DNA of 11,414 bases from assembly GCA_027489415.1 (NCBI GenBank), contig JAIXZU010000054.1, positions 1 to 11,414 of the forward strand, read 5' to 3'. The DNA is from Alphaproteobacteria bacterium. GTDB taxonomy: Bacteria > Pseudomonadota > Alphaproteobacteria > UBA2136 > UBA6156. This document shows positions 1-5,585 of this stretch, one piece after another. Under the pieces are notes generated by a model that was not told where the DNA came from, did no database searches, and saw nothing but the letters and a program-made list of their open reading frames with translations. Position 1 is the stretch's first letter. Every line of letters starts with the position of its first letter. The position numbers were made by a program, and so were the translations under genes.

Positions 1-25
1 AAAATAACTGAAATAACAAGAAAAA

Positions 26-47
26 GCCCGCCGAGGCGGGCTTTTTT
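26..47 (-). terminator. Rho-independent terminator of the rpsF-rpsR-rplI operon
   Basis: Stem GCCCGC (26-31) pairs with GCGGGC (36-41) around the loop CGAG. It is followed by six T (42-47) on the plus strand and preceded by five A (21-25), which become a U-run when read from the minus strand. It lies just past the rplI stop codon, so it most likely ends that operon. The symmetry means it could also stop transcription arriving from the other side. Confidence 0.85.
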
Positions 48-59
48 GTAGCGCAAAGC

Positions 60-518
60 TTAGAGGCTTTGGCGGCTGATGATGACCGGAACGGTGATCA
101 GCACTTCCGGGTGGAGTGCCACGCGGACGGCGTGCTCGCCAACTTCCTTCAGTGCGGTGGCAATGAGGATGTTGGAGGCTTCGACTTCGACGCCCTTGGC
201 GGCGAGTTCGACGGCGAGGTCCTTCGCTTTGACAGACCCGTAGAGCTGGCCGGTTTCGGAGGCGAAGCGGGAGAGTTCCAGCTTCAGGCCTTCGAGTTCC
301 GCAGCGCGCTTTTCAGCGAGGTTGCGGGCGGCTGCGGACTTGGCTTCGAGTTCGGCCTTTTGGGCGGCGAACTTTTCCGCGTTGGACTTGCTGGCGACCA
401 GCGCCTTGGCGCGGGGCAGCAGGAAGTTACGGGCGAAGCCGGTGCGAACGCGGACGGTGTCCCCGATTTTGCCGACGCCCTGGAGGGCTTCGAGCAGGAT
501 GACTTGCATGTGGGCCAT
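60..518 (-). CDS. rplI: 50S ribosomal protein L9
   Basis: L9 binds 23S rRNA through its N-terminal domain at the base of the L1 stalk and helps maintain reading frame. The 152-residue product has the L9 signature near residues 14-36 (GVGKIGD, then GFARNFLLP). A charged Ala/Glu/Lys-rich helix follows at about 42-80, and then the C-terminal domain beginning around GQLYGSV (90-96). Length fits the family (about 149). The ATG at 518 is preferred over the internal ATG at 509 because AAAGGA lies 9 nt upstream of the first and too far from the second. It is the last gene of the operon, 28 nt after rpsR, and is followed by a terminator. Identity is certain; only the start, by three codons, is open. 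Confidence 0.97.
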   Translation of the reverse strand: MAHMQVILLEALQGVGKIGDTVRVRTGFARNFLLPRAKALVASKSNAEKFAAQKAELEAKSAAARNLAEKRAAELEGLKLELSRFASETGQLYGSVKAKDLAVELAAKGVEVEASNILIATALKEVGEHAVRVALHPEVLITVPVIISRQSL

Positions 519-546
519 GATATTAGATCCTTTCTATCTCTGGCTA

Positions 547-993
547 CTATTCAGCGGCTTCTACGCCAGCGGTTTCGCGCGGTTCACGCGGGGCGCGGGG
601 CTCGCGGTCGCCACGGGGGGCGCGCTCGGTGCGGGGGGCCGTGGGGTCAAACTTCACGGTGTAGGGCAGCAGGGCGAGCATGCGGGCGCGCTTGATGGCC
701 TGAGCCAGTTCACGCTGCTTCTCGGCGCAGACACCGGTGATGTGACGGGGAAGGATCTTGCCGTAGTCGGAGAGGTACTTCGCGAGCATGCGGACGTCCT
801 TGTAGTCGATCTTCTGAGCCTTGGGGCCGGAGAAGGGGCAGCCGCGACGACGCTGGAAGTAAGCCTTGCCGAGCAGTTTCGGGGTGTATTTGCCGCCAGT
901 GCGGAATTCATCGCGCGGTTTGCGCGGGCCGGGCTTGCCGCCCTTGCCAGCGGATTTGCGGGGACGAGCGGCGGGGAGTGGTTCCATAGCCAT
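547..993 (-). CDS. rpsR: 30S ribosomal protein S18, extended at both ends
   Basis: S18 binds 16S rRNA in the platform of the small subunit as a heterodimer with S6, whose gene is directly upstream (33-nt gap). The S18 core runs from about residue 46 to 112, with [22 protein letters not shown] and the highly conserved [14 protein letters not shown]. Many alphaproteobacterial S18 proteins carry a CPFC pair; here the second Cys is Ser (CPFS), leaving C52 and C89. The protein has 148 residues against about 75-85 in most bacteria: a basic Gly/Pro/Lys tail of about 45 residues precedes the core and a Pro/Arg/Glu-rich tail of about 35 follows it. An AAGGA sequence about 10 nt before the ATG at 993 supports this start, so the N-terminal extension is probably translated. 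No priB gene lies between rpsF and rpsR. Confidence 0.96.
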   Translation of the reverse strand: MAMEPLPAARPRKSAGKGGKPGPRKPRDEFRTGGKYTPKLLGKAYFQRRRGCPFSGPKAQKIDYKDVRMLAKYLSDYGKILPRHITGVCAEKQRELAQAIKRARMLALLPYTVKFDPTAPRTERAPRGDREPRAPREPRETAGVEAAE

Positions 994-1026
994 GATGTGT
1001 ATTTCCTTTACTTAACTCGGGTTCGG

Positions 1027-1407
1027 TTAGGCGCGCTCGGAGCGTTCGGGACGGTCGGAACCATCTTCTTCGCCCATGCGGTTCTTGGCCTTCAGCATGG
1101 CGGAGGGCTCCTTGCTGATGTCTTCGACCTTGATGGTCATGAAGCGGATGACGTCTTCGGTCAGCTTCAGCTGGTGCTCGAGGTCGTTGATCGCTTCCTG
1201 GCCGCTGAGGGAGACACCCATCATGGTGTAGTAGCCCTTCTTGTGCTTGCTGATGGGGTAAGCGAGCGTGCGCAGGCCCCATTGCTCGGTCTTCACAAGT
1301 TTGCCCTTGTGCTTCTTGATGAGGTCCGTGACCTTGCCGGCGACGGTGTCCACCATGGTGGTCGGGACGTCCGGACGGATGATGTAGGTGAGTTCGTAGA
1401 ATGCCAT
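1027..1407 (-). CDS. rpsF: 30S ribosomal protein S6
   Basis: S6 is a primary partner of S18 on the 16S rRNA central domain. The 126-residue product begins MAFYELTYIIRPD, has the S6 pattern around residues 42-60 (QWGLRTLAYPISKHKKGYY) and ends in an acidic/basic tail (EEDGSDRPERSERA), all usual for S6. The reading frame stays open upstream of the ATG at 1407. That ATG is chosen because the family N-terminus begins there and AGGAAAG lies about 9 nt before it. It is the first gene of the operon and is transcribed away from fabD. Its leader contains two hairpins that may be involved in control. Confidence 0.97.
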   Translation of the reverse strand: MAFYELTYIIRPDVPTTMVDTVAGKVTDLIKKHKGKLVKTEQWGLRTLAYPISKHKKGYYTMMGVSLSGQEAINDLEHQLKLTEDVIRFMTIKVEDISKEPSAMLKAKNRMGEEDGSDRPERSERA

Positions 1408-1434
1408 GTGGCGACTCTTTCCTGTTTGGGTTAT

Positions 1435-1473
1435 GAGCTTTATCAGCTCGTTAGGCCATGGATTGCCATGACC
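1435..1473 (-). promoter_or_regulatory. rpsF leader with two hairpins (possible autoregulatory site)
   Basis: Read on the minus strand, GGTCATGG (1473-1466) pairs with CCATGGCC (1461-1454) around CAAT as an 8-bp stem with one G-U pair. Next, GAGCT (1449-1445) pairs with AGCTC (1439-1435) around GATAA. Both lie in the rpsF leader, 28 nt or more before the start codon. S6:S18-binding leader structures before rpsF are known in several bacterial phyla. I cannot confirm that this one matches their consensus, so the role is inferred from position. Confidence 0.4.
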
Positions 1474-1494
1474 ACTAGGTACATCGGCTGCGGG

Positions 1495-1523
1495 TTGATG
1501 GTGAAATCTGGCGCAGAGATATG
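1495..1523 (+). promoter_or_regulatory. Possible weak promoter for fabD
   Basis: TTGATG (1495-1500) and GATATG (1518-1523) are 17 nt apart, a poor match to the sigma-70 consensus. It would give a leader of about 40 nt. Other hexamer pairs in this divergent region are equally weak, so this is only a candidate. Confidence 0.2.
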
Positions 1524-1532
1524 GCTGCCGTA

Positions 1533-1557
1533 TTGCATGGAACGGGTTAATATGCAA
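1533..1557. repeat. Interrupted inverted repeat before fabD (possible operator or RNA hairpin)
   Basis: TTGCAT (1533-1538) and ATGCAA (1552-1557) form perfect 6-bp arms separated by 13 nt. The right arm touches the fabD Shine-Dalgarno sequence AAGAGG (1556-1561). It could be a protein-binding site between the divergent genes or a weak hairpin in the fabD leader. Nothing in the window decides between these. Confidence 0.35.
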
Positions 1558-1568
1558 GAGGTTTGGGC

Positions 1569-2495
1569 ATGAAAAATATGTGTTTTGCCTTCCCGGGGCA
1601 GGGTAGCCAGATTGTTGGCATGGGACGTGATTTTGCTGAAACCACCCAGGGCCGCGCCCTGTTTGAGCGCGCCGATGACGCCCTTGGCATGAAGTTGAGT
1701 GACCTGATGTGGAACGGCGACCAAGGCGAGCTGACCCTGACCCAGAACGCCCAGCCGGCGCTGCTGGTGTGCGGCCTTGTGGCGTTGGATTACCTGCAAC
1801 GGCAGGCCAACCAGCGCCTGCCGGAGATGGTAGGGTTTGTGGCCGGGCATAGCCTTGGGGAATACACGGCTGTGGCGGCGGCTGGCGGTATGGACTTTGA
1901 GACGGCGGTGAAGTTAGTGCGCCTGCGCGGCCAAGCCATGGCCAACGGCGGTATGGCGGGTGGCATGAGTGCGATTCTGGGCCTTGAGCCCGAAGTTGCC
2001 GACCGTGTGGCCCGCGAGGCCGGTGTGGTGTTTGCCAATGACAATAGTGCGGGGCAGGCGATTTTCTCCGGTGACAGCGACAAGCTGGCGATTGCTGAAG
2101 AAGCGGCCAAAGCGGCTGGAGCCAAGCGCGCGATGCGGCTGAACGTGAGCGGGCCGTTCCATACCCCCGTGATGCGTGGGGCTGGTGAGAAAGTGGCTGA
2201 ATTTCTGCGGGCCAACCCGTTGAAGGACCTTGAAGTTGGCTGCATGATGAACCATTCCGCGAAAGTGGAGCGCGAGGCGCAGGCGGTGGCTGCCGAGCTG
2301 GTGGCACAGGTGACCGGACGGGTGCGCTGGCGCGAGGGGATGATAGCGCTGGCGGAGCAGGGCGTGACCCAGATTGTGGAGCTGGGTGTTGGTAAGGTTC
2401 TGGCCGGATTGGCTGGGCGTTGCGACGCGCGGCTGACTGCGGTGAGCCTGAGCAGCCGTGCGGACGTTGATGGTTGGCTGGAAGCGAGAGGTTAG
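1569..2495 (+). CDS. fabD: Malonyl-CoA:ACP S-malonyltransferase (FabD)
   Basis: FabD moves malonyl from CoA to the phosphopantetheine of ACP, providing the extender unit for type II fatty-acid synthesis in the cytoplasm. The 308-residue product has the N-terminal FPGQGSQ (8-14), the nucleophile elbow GHSLGEY with Ser95, the substrate arginine region RLRGQAM (Arg120) and the second catalytic residue in GPFHTPVM (His198). Length matches the family (about 310). The ATG at 1569 is chosen because AAGAGG lies 7 nt upstream and the product begins like other FabD proteins; an in-frame TTG at 1563 is too close to that site. It diverges from rpsF. No terminator is visible after it, only a heptamer repeat that contains its stop codon, so readthrough into the next gene is possible. 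Confidence 0.97.
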   Translation: MKNMCFAFPGQGSQIVGMGRDFAETTQGRALFERADDALGMKLSDLMWNGDQGELTLTQNAQPALLVCGLVALDYLQRQANQRLPEMVGFVAGHSLGEYTAVAAAGGMDFETAVKLVRLRGQAMANGGMAGGMSAILGLEPEVADRVAREAGVVFANDNSAGQAIFSGDSDKLAIAEEAAKAAGAKRAMRLNVSGPFHTPVMRGAGEKVAEFLRANPLKDLEVGCMMNHSAKVEREAQAVAAELVAQVTGRVRWREGMIALAEQGVTQIVELGVGKVLAGLAGRCDARLTAVSLSSRADVDGWLEARG

Positions 2496-2515
2496 AGGTT
2501 AGACGTTAGAGGTTA
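2488..2515 (+). repeat. Four tandem 7-bp repeats at the fabD stop codon
   Basis: The unit GAGGTTA occurs four times head to tail (2488-2494, 2495-2501, 2502-2508 as GACGTTA, 2509-2515). The fabD stop TAG (2493-2495) spans the junction of the first two copies. Seven is not a multiple of three, so a change in copy number would leave this stop in place as long as the first copy remains. The later copies are non-coding. Confidence 0.85.
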
Positions 2516-2517
2516 GA

Positions 2518-2545
2518 TTGCTTTCGGGGTGGGTTGGCGTATGAT
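2518..2545 (+). promoter_or_regulatory. Sigma-70-type promoter for the MAPEG gene
   Basis: TTGCTT (2518-2523) is followed after 16 nt by TATGAT (2540-2545), five of six matches at the -10. Transcription would begin near 2552, just before the Shine-Dalgarno sequence AAGGAAAGG (2553-2561). It begins immediately after the heptamer repeat. Confidence 0.5.
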
Positions 2546-2570
2546 GGGCTTATAAGGAAAGGTCTTTTCG

Positions 2571-2972
2571 ATGATTACGGCTTACTGGTTTATTCTGATT
2601 GCTGGCTTGATGCCCTACACCGTGGTGCAGATTGCGCGCGGGCCCGGTTTTGACAACAGCAAACCGCGTGACACCTACAGTGCGGCTGAAGGGCGCCAGA
2701 AACGGGCTTACAACGCCCACCTGAACTGCTTTGAGGCGTTCCCGTTCTATGCCGCTGCCGTGCTGGTGGCTTTGCTGGCGGGGATGGAGGGGTGGATCCT
2801 CAACCTGCTGGCCGGAAGCTGGTTGGTTGTGCGCGCCGGTTACATTTATGCCTATTTGGCGGACAAGGCCCAGCTGCGTAGCGCGCTGTGGGGCATTGCG
2901 ATGCTGATTGTGCTGGCTATCATCACGATTCCGCTGTGGGCGCCGTACCCGGACGCGTTGTACGAAATTTAA
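2571..2972 (+). CDS. MAPEG-family integral membrane protein
   Basis: This 133-residue protein belongs to the MAPEG superfamily (membrane-associated proteins in eicosanoid and glutathione metabolism), four-helix membrane proteins whose eukaryotic members include glutathione S-transferases and leukotriene C4 synthase. Visible features are an N-terminal membrane helix (about 3-20), the family motif RAYNAHLNCFE (45-55) with Arg45, Asn52 and Glu55, two helices (about 57-95) containing the Arg88/Tyr91 pair in VRAGYIYAYL, and a last helix (about 104-122). Bacterial members are mostly uncharacterised, so the substrate is unknown. AAGGAAAGG lies 9 nt before the ATG. It has its own likely promoter and a terminator, so it appears to be an independent unit placed between fabD and fabG rather than part of fatty-acid synthesis. 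Confidence 0.85.
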   Translation: MITAYWFILIAGLMPYTVVQIARGPGFDNSKPRDTYSAAEGRQKRAYNAHLNCFEAFPFYAAAVLVALLAGMEGWILNLLAGSWLVVRAGYIYAYLADKAQLRSALWGIAMLIVLAIITIPLWAPYPDALYEI

Positions 2973-2986
2973 GGACCAGGAATGGA

Positions 2987-3006
2987 GGGCCGCAAGGCCC
3001 TTTTTT
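2987..3006 (+). terminator. Rho-independent terminator of the MAPEG gene
   Basis: GGGCC (2987-2991) pairs with GGCCC (2996-3000) around the tetraloop GCAA, followed by six T (3001-3006). It starts 15 nt past the stop codon. Confidence 0.85.
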
Positions 3007-3044
3007 GTGGCGGTATGATGCATTGTGCGCTGCGTGCGGTGGTG

Positions 3045-3072
3045 TTGACGCTGGTAGGGCGGGTGTTTTAGA
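3045..3072 (+). promoter_or_regulatory. Probable fabG promoter
   Basis: TTGACG (3045-3050) matches the -35 consensus at five of six positions. TTTAGA (3067-3072) after 16 nt is a weak -10. Because a terminator lies at 2987-3006, fabG needs a promoter in this interval, which supports the call. Confidence 0.45.
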
Positions 3073-3115
3073 GATTGCGGCATATTGAAATGATTAAAAA
3101 GAAGGTTTTTCAGCG

Positions 3116-3838
3116 ATGGCATTTGGAGATTTGACAGGTAAAGTTGCCCTAGTAACCGGTGGTAGCCGTGGAATTGGCCGCGCGACCGCCGAGCTTTTGA
3201 AAGCGCAGGGCGCCGAGGTGATTATTCACGGCAGCAGCGAAGAGACCGTGAAAAAAGCCATGGAAGAGATGGGGGTGCGCGGTGTGGCTGCCAACCTGCT
3301 GGAAGAAGGCTGTGTGGAAAAGATTGCTGCGGAGGCAGGGCACGTGGACATTTTAGTGAACAACGCCGGTATTACCCGTGACGCGCTGTTCGTGCGCCAA
3401 GGCCAGCAGCAGTGGGACGATGTGTTGCTGGTAAACGTGAGCCGCGTGGTGGAGTTGACCCGCGCGTTACTGCCCGGCATGACCGGCAAGAACCATGGCC
3501 GGATTATTAACATGACCAGTGTGGTGGCCCACATGGGCAACATTGGCCAGACGAACTACATTGCCGCGAAAAGTGCGCTGACCGGCTTTACCAAAGCCCT
3601 TTCCAAAGAAGTGGCGCGCAAGGGTGTGACCGTGAATGCCGTGGCGCCGGGCTTCATTAACACCGACATGACCGCGAGTATTCCGGACAACCTGAAAGAG
3701 GCGTTTGTGAAGCAGATTCCGGCGCAGCGGTTTGGTTCGGCGGCTGATGTGGCGGCGGTGGTGGCGTTCCTGGCTTCCAGTGAGGCGGGGTATGTGACGG
3801 GTTCGACTATTCATGTCAACGGCGGCATGTACGTTTAA
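3116..3838 (+). CDS. fabG: 3-oxoacyl-ACP reductase FabG
   Basis: FabG is the NADPH-dependent reductase that turns 3-oxoacyl-ACP into (R)-3-hydroxyacyl-ACP in each elongation round. The 240-residue product is a classical short-chain dehydrogenase/reductase. It has the cofactor loop TGGSRGIG (14-21), NNAG (82-85), the catalytic Ser135, Tyr148 and Lys152 (TNYIAAK), VAPGFINTDM (about 167-176) and the C-terminal GYVTGSTIHVNGGMYV typical of FabG. Length is normal (about 245). GAAGG lies 10 nt before the ATG. It stands between a terminator upstream and a long fold-back plus terminator downstream, so it is probably transcribed alone. Similarity within the SDR family is high, but this C-terminus and the location beside fabD, acpP and fabF make FabG by far the best call. 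Confidence 0.95.
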   Translation: MAFGDLTGKVALVTGGSRGIGRATAELLKAQGAEVIIHGSSEETVKKAMEEMGVRGVAANLLEEGCVEKIAAEAGHVDILVNNAGITRDALFVRQGQQQWDDVLLVNVSRVVELTRALLPGMTGKNHGRIINMTSVVAHMGNIGQTNYIAAKSALTGFTKALSKEVARKGVTVNAVAPGFINTDMTASIPDNLKEAFVKQIPAQRFGSAADVAAVVAFLASSEAGYVTGSTIHVNGGMYV

Positions 3839-4029
3839 AACGACTTGAGCGGGGTGCTTTTTCATTTTTACAGCTAGGCTGTTGGTCTCACTTCGTTCGG
3901 CTCCCCAATACGCGAGAGGCTTATGTATTGGTTTATACACTGCGCCACTCGCGTTTCGTGGAGAAAATAAAAAATACGCTTTGCGTTGGTCTTCGCTGCG
4001 CTACGGCTCCCTCCCGCTCAAGTCGTTTT
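3837..4029. repeat. 193-bp intergenic fold-back element after fabG
   Basis: Perfect 17-bp inverted arms AAAACGACTTGAGCGGG (3837-3853) and its complement (4013-4029) enclose 159 nt. The left arm begins inside the fabG stop codon. Inside are a T-rich stretch (3858-3869), an A-rich stretch (3963-3975), a 7-bp inverted repeat CCAATAC/GTATTGG (3905-3911, 3925-3931) and two related segments starting GTTGGTCT (3881 and 3985) and ending CGGCTCCC. No credible gene is present. It may be a REP- or MITE-like element or a structured 3' UTR. Confidence 0.75.
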
Positions 4030-4040
4030 CGTTCTTCGAA

Positions 4041-4082
4041 TAAAAAAAAGAAGGCCCCCGGTTGGGGGCCTTCTGGTTTTTT
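4041..4082. terminator. Bidirectional terminator between fabG and the ACP-like gene
   Basis: GAAGGCCCCC (4050-4059) pairs with GGGGGCCTTC (4064-4073) around GGTT, a perfect 10-bp stem. Eight A precede it (4042-4049) and six T follow shortly after (4077-4082). It can end fabG on the plus strand and the convergent ACP-like gene, whose stop codon is at 4095-4097, on the minus strand. Confidence 0.9.
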
Positions 4083-4094
4083 CGGTAGCAGTTT

Positions 4095-4400
4095 TCAGGC
4101 GAAGGCGCGGAACGAGGCGTTGTTCAGGCGCAGGGGCGGCGTGCGGTTTTCACGCTGCGCGGCTTGCTTCGACAAGACCCAGGTGGCGATGCAGCGGGGG
4201 GTGTCGATGGTTGCGAGTTGCTCCTGCGTGAAGGGGGTGATCTGGAACTCGTCCTCGATGTCCCCGCAGGCTTCGATAAGCTTGTTGCCGCAAAGCCCGA
4301 GATCCTGCTTCAGGCGGCTGTGGTCCGTCACTTCGGCACTGCCTTGGGCGTGCTGATTCAGGATGAACTTTACGCGCTGCAGAATGAACGGGTCGGTCAT
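4095..4400 (-). CDS. Acyl-carrier-protein-like protein without the phosphopantetheine serine
   Basis: This 101-residue protein has no recognised product name. Residues 33-52 align without a gap to the ACP encoded at 5332-5574, with the same numbering: DLG at 33-35 and EDEF at 49-52 are identical. ACP has the attachment site DSL at 37-39; here those residues are Cys-Gly-Asn, so the modified Ser38 is replaced by Gly. The DLG-x-x-G pattern also resembles my recollection of the DUF1493 family of ACP-like proteins. The C-terminal 25 residues (QRENRTPPLRLNN onward) go beyond a normal ACP. A strong GGAGG lies 6 nt before the ATG at 4400. It is divergent from the hydrolase gene at 4558 and converges on fabG. 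It could be a non-acylated ACP mimic that binds an ACP partner, or a fold relative of unrelated use. Confidence 0.65.
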   Translation of the reverse strand: MTDPFILQRVKFILNQHAQGSAEVTDHSRLKQDLGLCGNKLIEACGDIEDEFQITPFTQEQLATIDTPRCIATWVLSKQAAQRENRTPPLRLNNASFRAFA

Positions 4401-4499
4401 GGTTATCCTCCGTGGTAAGGTGTCAGCCCCTGTGGGAGCCGCTAAAAATGTTAAGATGCCTTTTTCGTGTGCAGATTCTATGGCGGGGGATGGGGTGGG

Positions 4500-4528
4500 T
4501 TGTCAACGCCTAGAGGGTGCGGCATGGT
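4500..4528 (+). promoter_or_regulatory. Possible promoter of the dienelactone-hydrolase-family gene
   Basis: TTGTCA (4500-4505) matches five of six -35 positions. CATGGT (4523-4528) after 17 nt is a weak -10. It sits about 30 nt before the start codon in the divergent intergenic region 4401-4557. Confidence 0.35.
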
Positions 4529-4557
4529 GCCGCAAAGCGTGAAAAAGGAAGCTGTGT

Positions 4558-5250
4558 ATGGAAACGGTAATGTTACAGGTGGGTGAGAAGGCCTTTACAG
4601 GCCACGTGGCCATGCCGACGGGTGACTACAAGGATAAGCCGCGTGGTTGCGTGGTGGTGCTGCATGAAGCCTTTGGTGTGACACCACATATTGAGCGGGT
4701 TTGTGCCGACTTTTCCGAGCAGGGCTATGCGGTGATAGCACCGGCGATGCTGGCGCTGGCCGTGGGTAAGCCGGAAGGTGTGGTGCTGCGCCAGAACAAG
4801 GACGGGCTGGATGAGGCGCGGCGATTGATAGAATCCACTGACAAAGCCGAGTTGCTGGCGCTGGTGAAAGCGTGTGTGGCGTGGGGCAAGGGGCAGGGGC
4901 TGAAAGTCGCGGTATGCGGCTACTGCTGGGGCGGCAGCGTGGCCTACGCCAGTGCCGCGCAGTTACCCGAGATTGATGCATGTGTGTGCTACTATGGTGG
5001 GCAGATTCATGTGATTTGTGCCGAGATGCAGTCGCAGTGCCCGACGGTGGTGCACCTTGCGCGGGAAGACCGTTACATACCGATTGAGGAGGCGCTGACG
5101 GCGCTGAAAGCCCATGACCCACGTGCTGAGGTGCATGTGTTTGAGGCTGACCACGGGTTTAATCGGGACGATGGTGTGACCTATGACGTAGGGGCGGCGA
5201 TGGTGGCGCGGCGGCTGACCTTGGACGTGTTTTCCCAAAACCTGAATTGA
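4558..5250 (+). CDS. Dienelactone hydrolase family protein
   Basis: An alpha/beta-hydrolase of the dienelactone hydrolase family, 230 residues, close to the family's usual length. The catalytic triad is visible: Cys123 in the nucleophile elbow GYCWGGS (121-127), Asp171 in REDRYIP and His199 in ADHGFNRD. Glu37 in LHEAFG matches the glutamate that family members use to hold the cysteine. Characterised relatives open dienelactone rings in chloroaromatic degradation, but many chromosomal copies have other or unknown ester substrates, and no catabolic gene is nearby. AAGGAA lies 7 nt before the ATG and there is no signal peptide, so it should be cytoplasmic. No terminator follows, so its transcript may continue into acpP, 81 nt downstream. 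Confidence 0.88.
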   Translation: METVMLQVGEKAFTGHVAMPTGDYKDKPRGCVVVLHEAFGVTPHIERVCADFSEQGYAVIAPAMLALAVGKPEGVVLRQNKDGLDEARRLIESTDKAELLALVKACVAWGKGQGLKVAVCGYCWGGSVAYASAAQLPEIDACVCYYGGQIHVICAEMQSQCPTVVHLAREDRYIPIEEALTALKAHDPRAEVHVFEADHGFNRDDGVTYDVGAAMVARRLTLDVFSQNLN

Positions 5251-5271
5251 ATACAATAACTTACGAATGAC

Positions 5272-5300
5272 TTGTCAAACGCGTGAGGTTGGGTTAACCA
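5272..5300 (+). promoter_or_regulatory. Possible acpP promoter
   Basis: TTGTCA (5272-5277) is a good -35; TAACCA (5295-5300) after 17 nt is a poor -10. The palindrome GGTTAACC (5292-5299) covers the putative -10 and could be a binding site. acpP is normally highly expressed, so a stronger or activated promoter is expected in this 81-nt gap. Confidence 0.3.
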
Positions 5301-5331
5301 TTGCGCTATCAAATTACAGGAGAATCCTTGA

Positions 5332-5574
5332 ATGGCTGATGATGTTGCAAGCCGCGTAAAGCAGCTGGTTGTAGAGAACCTCGGTGTTGATGCCGCCAAG
5401 GTTGTGGAAAATGCCAACTTTGTTGACGACCTGGGCGCTGACAGCCTGGACACCGTGCAGCTGGTGATGGCGCTGGAAGATGAGTTCGGGATTGAAATTC
5501 CGGATTCCGCCGCCGAGGGCATCCTGACGGTCAAGAACGCAATTGATTATGTCCAACAGAACGCTGCCGCATAA
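5332..5574 (+). CDS. acpP: Acyl carrier protein
   Basis: ACP carries growing acyl chains as thioesters on 4'-phosphopantetheine through fatty-acid synthesis and hands them to lipid-making enzymes. The 80-residue acidic product has the attachment motif DLGADSLD (33-40) with Ser38, followed by the recognition helix ([17 protein letters not shown]), all standard. CAGGAG lies 9 nt before the ATG. It sits upstream of fabF, as in many proteobacteria. The pair is separated by an unusual 172-nt gap that holds a fold-back element. The nearby serine-less ACP-like protein at 4095-4400 should not be mistaken for a second carrier protein. Confidence 0.98.
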   Translation: MADDVASRVKQLVVENLGVDAAKVVENANFVDDLGADSLDTVQLVMALEDEFGIEIPDSAAEGILTVKNAIDYVQQNAAA

Positions 5575-5585
5575 CTCCTATTCTA

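Noticed and set aside
1563..1568. TTG start adding two residues to FabD
   Set aside because: It is only 1 nt from the AAGAGG ribosome site, while the ATG at 1569 has proper spacing and the normal N-terminus.
322..1572. Long plus-strand open frame (416 codons) through the ribosomal operon region
   Set aside because: It lies opposite rplI, rpsR and rpsF, which are certain. The product is low in complexity with no family likeness.
2488..2515. Heptamer repeats as a CRISPR or integration site
   Set aside because: The units are contiguous with no spacers, too short for CRISPR, and no integrase or cas gene is present.
3009..3019. TATGAT at 3014-3019 as the fabG -10
   Set aside because: A -35 at proper distance would fall inside the MAPEG terminator hairpin and has no matching sequence. 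The TTGACG at 3045 is the better candidate.
3928..4418. Plus-strand open frames across the fabG-downstream region and opposite the ACP-like gene
   Set aside because: They cross the fold-back and the terminator hairpin, give low-complexity products and lack ribosome sites. The minus-strand frame has GGAGG and a terminator.
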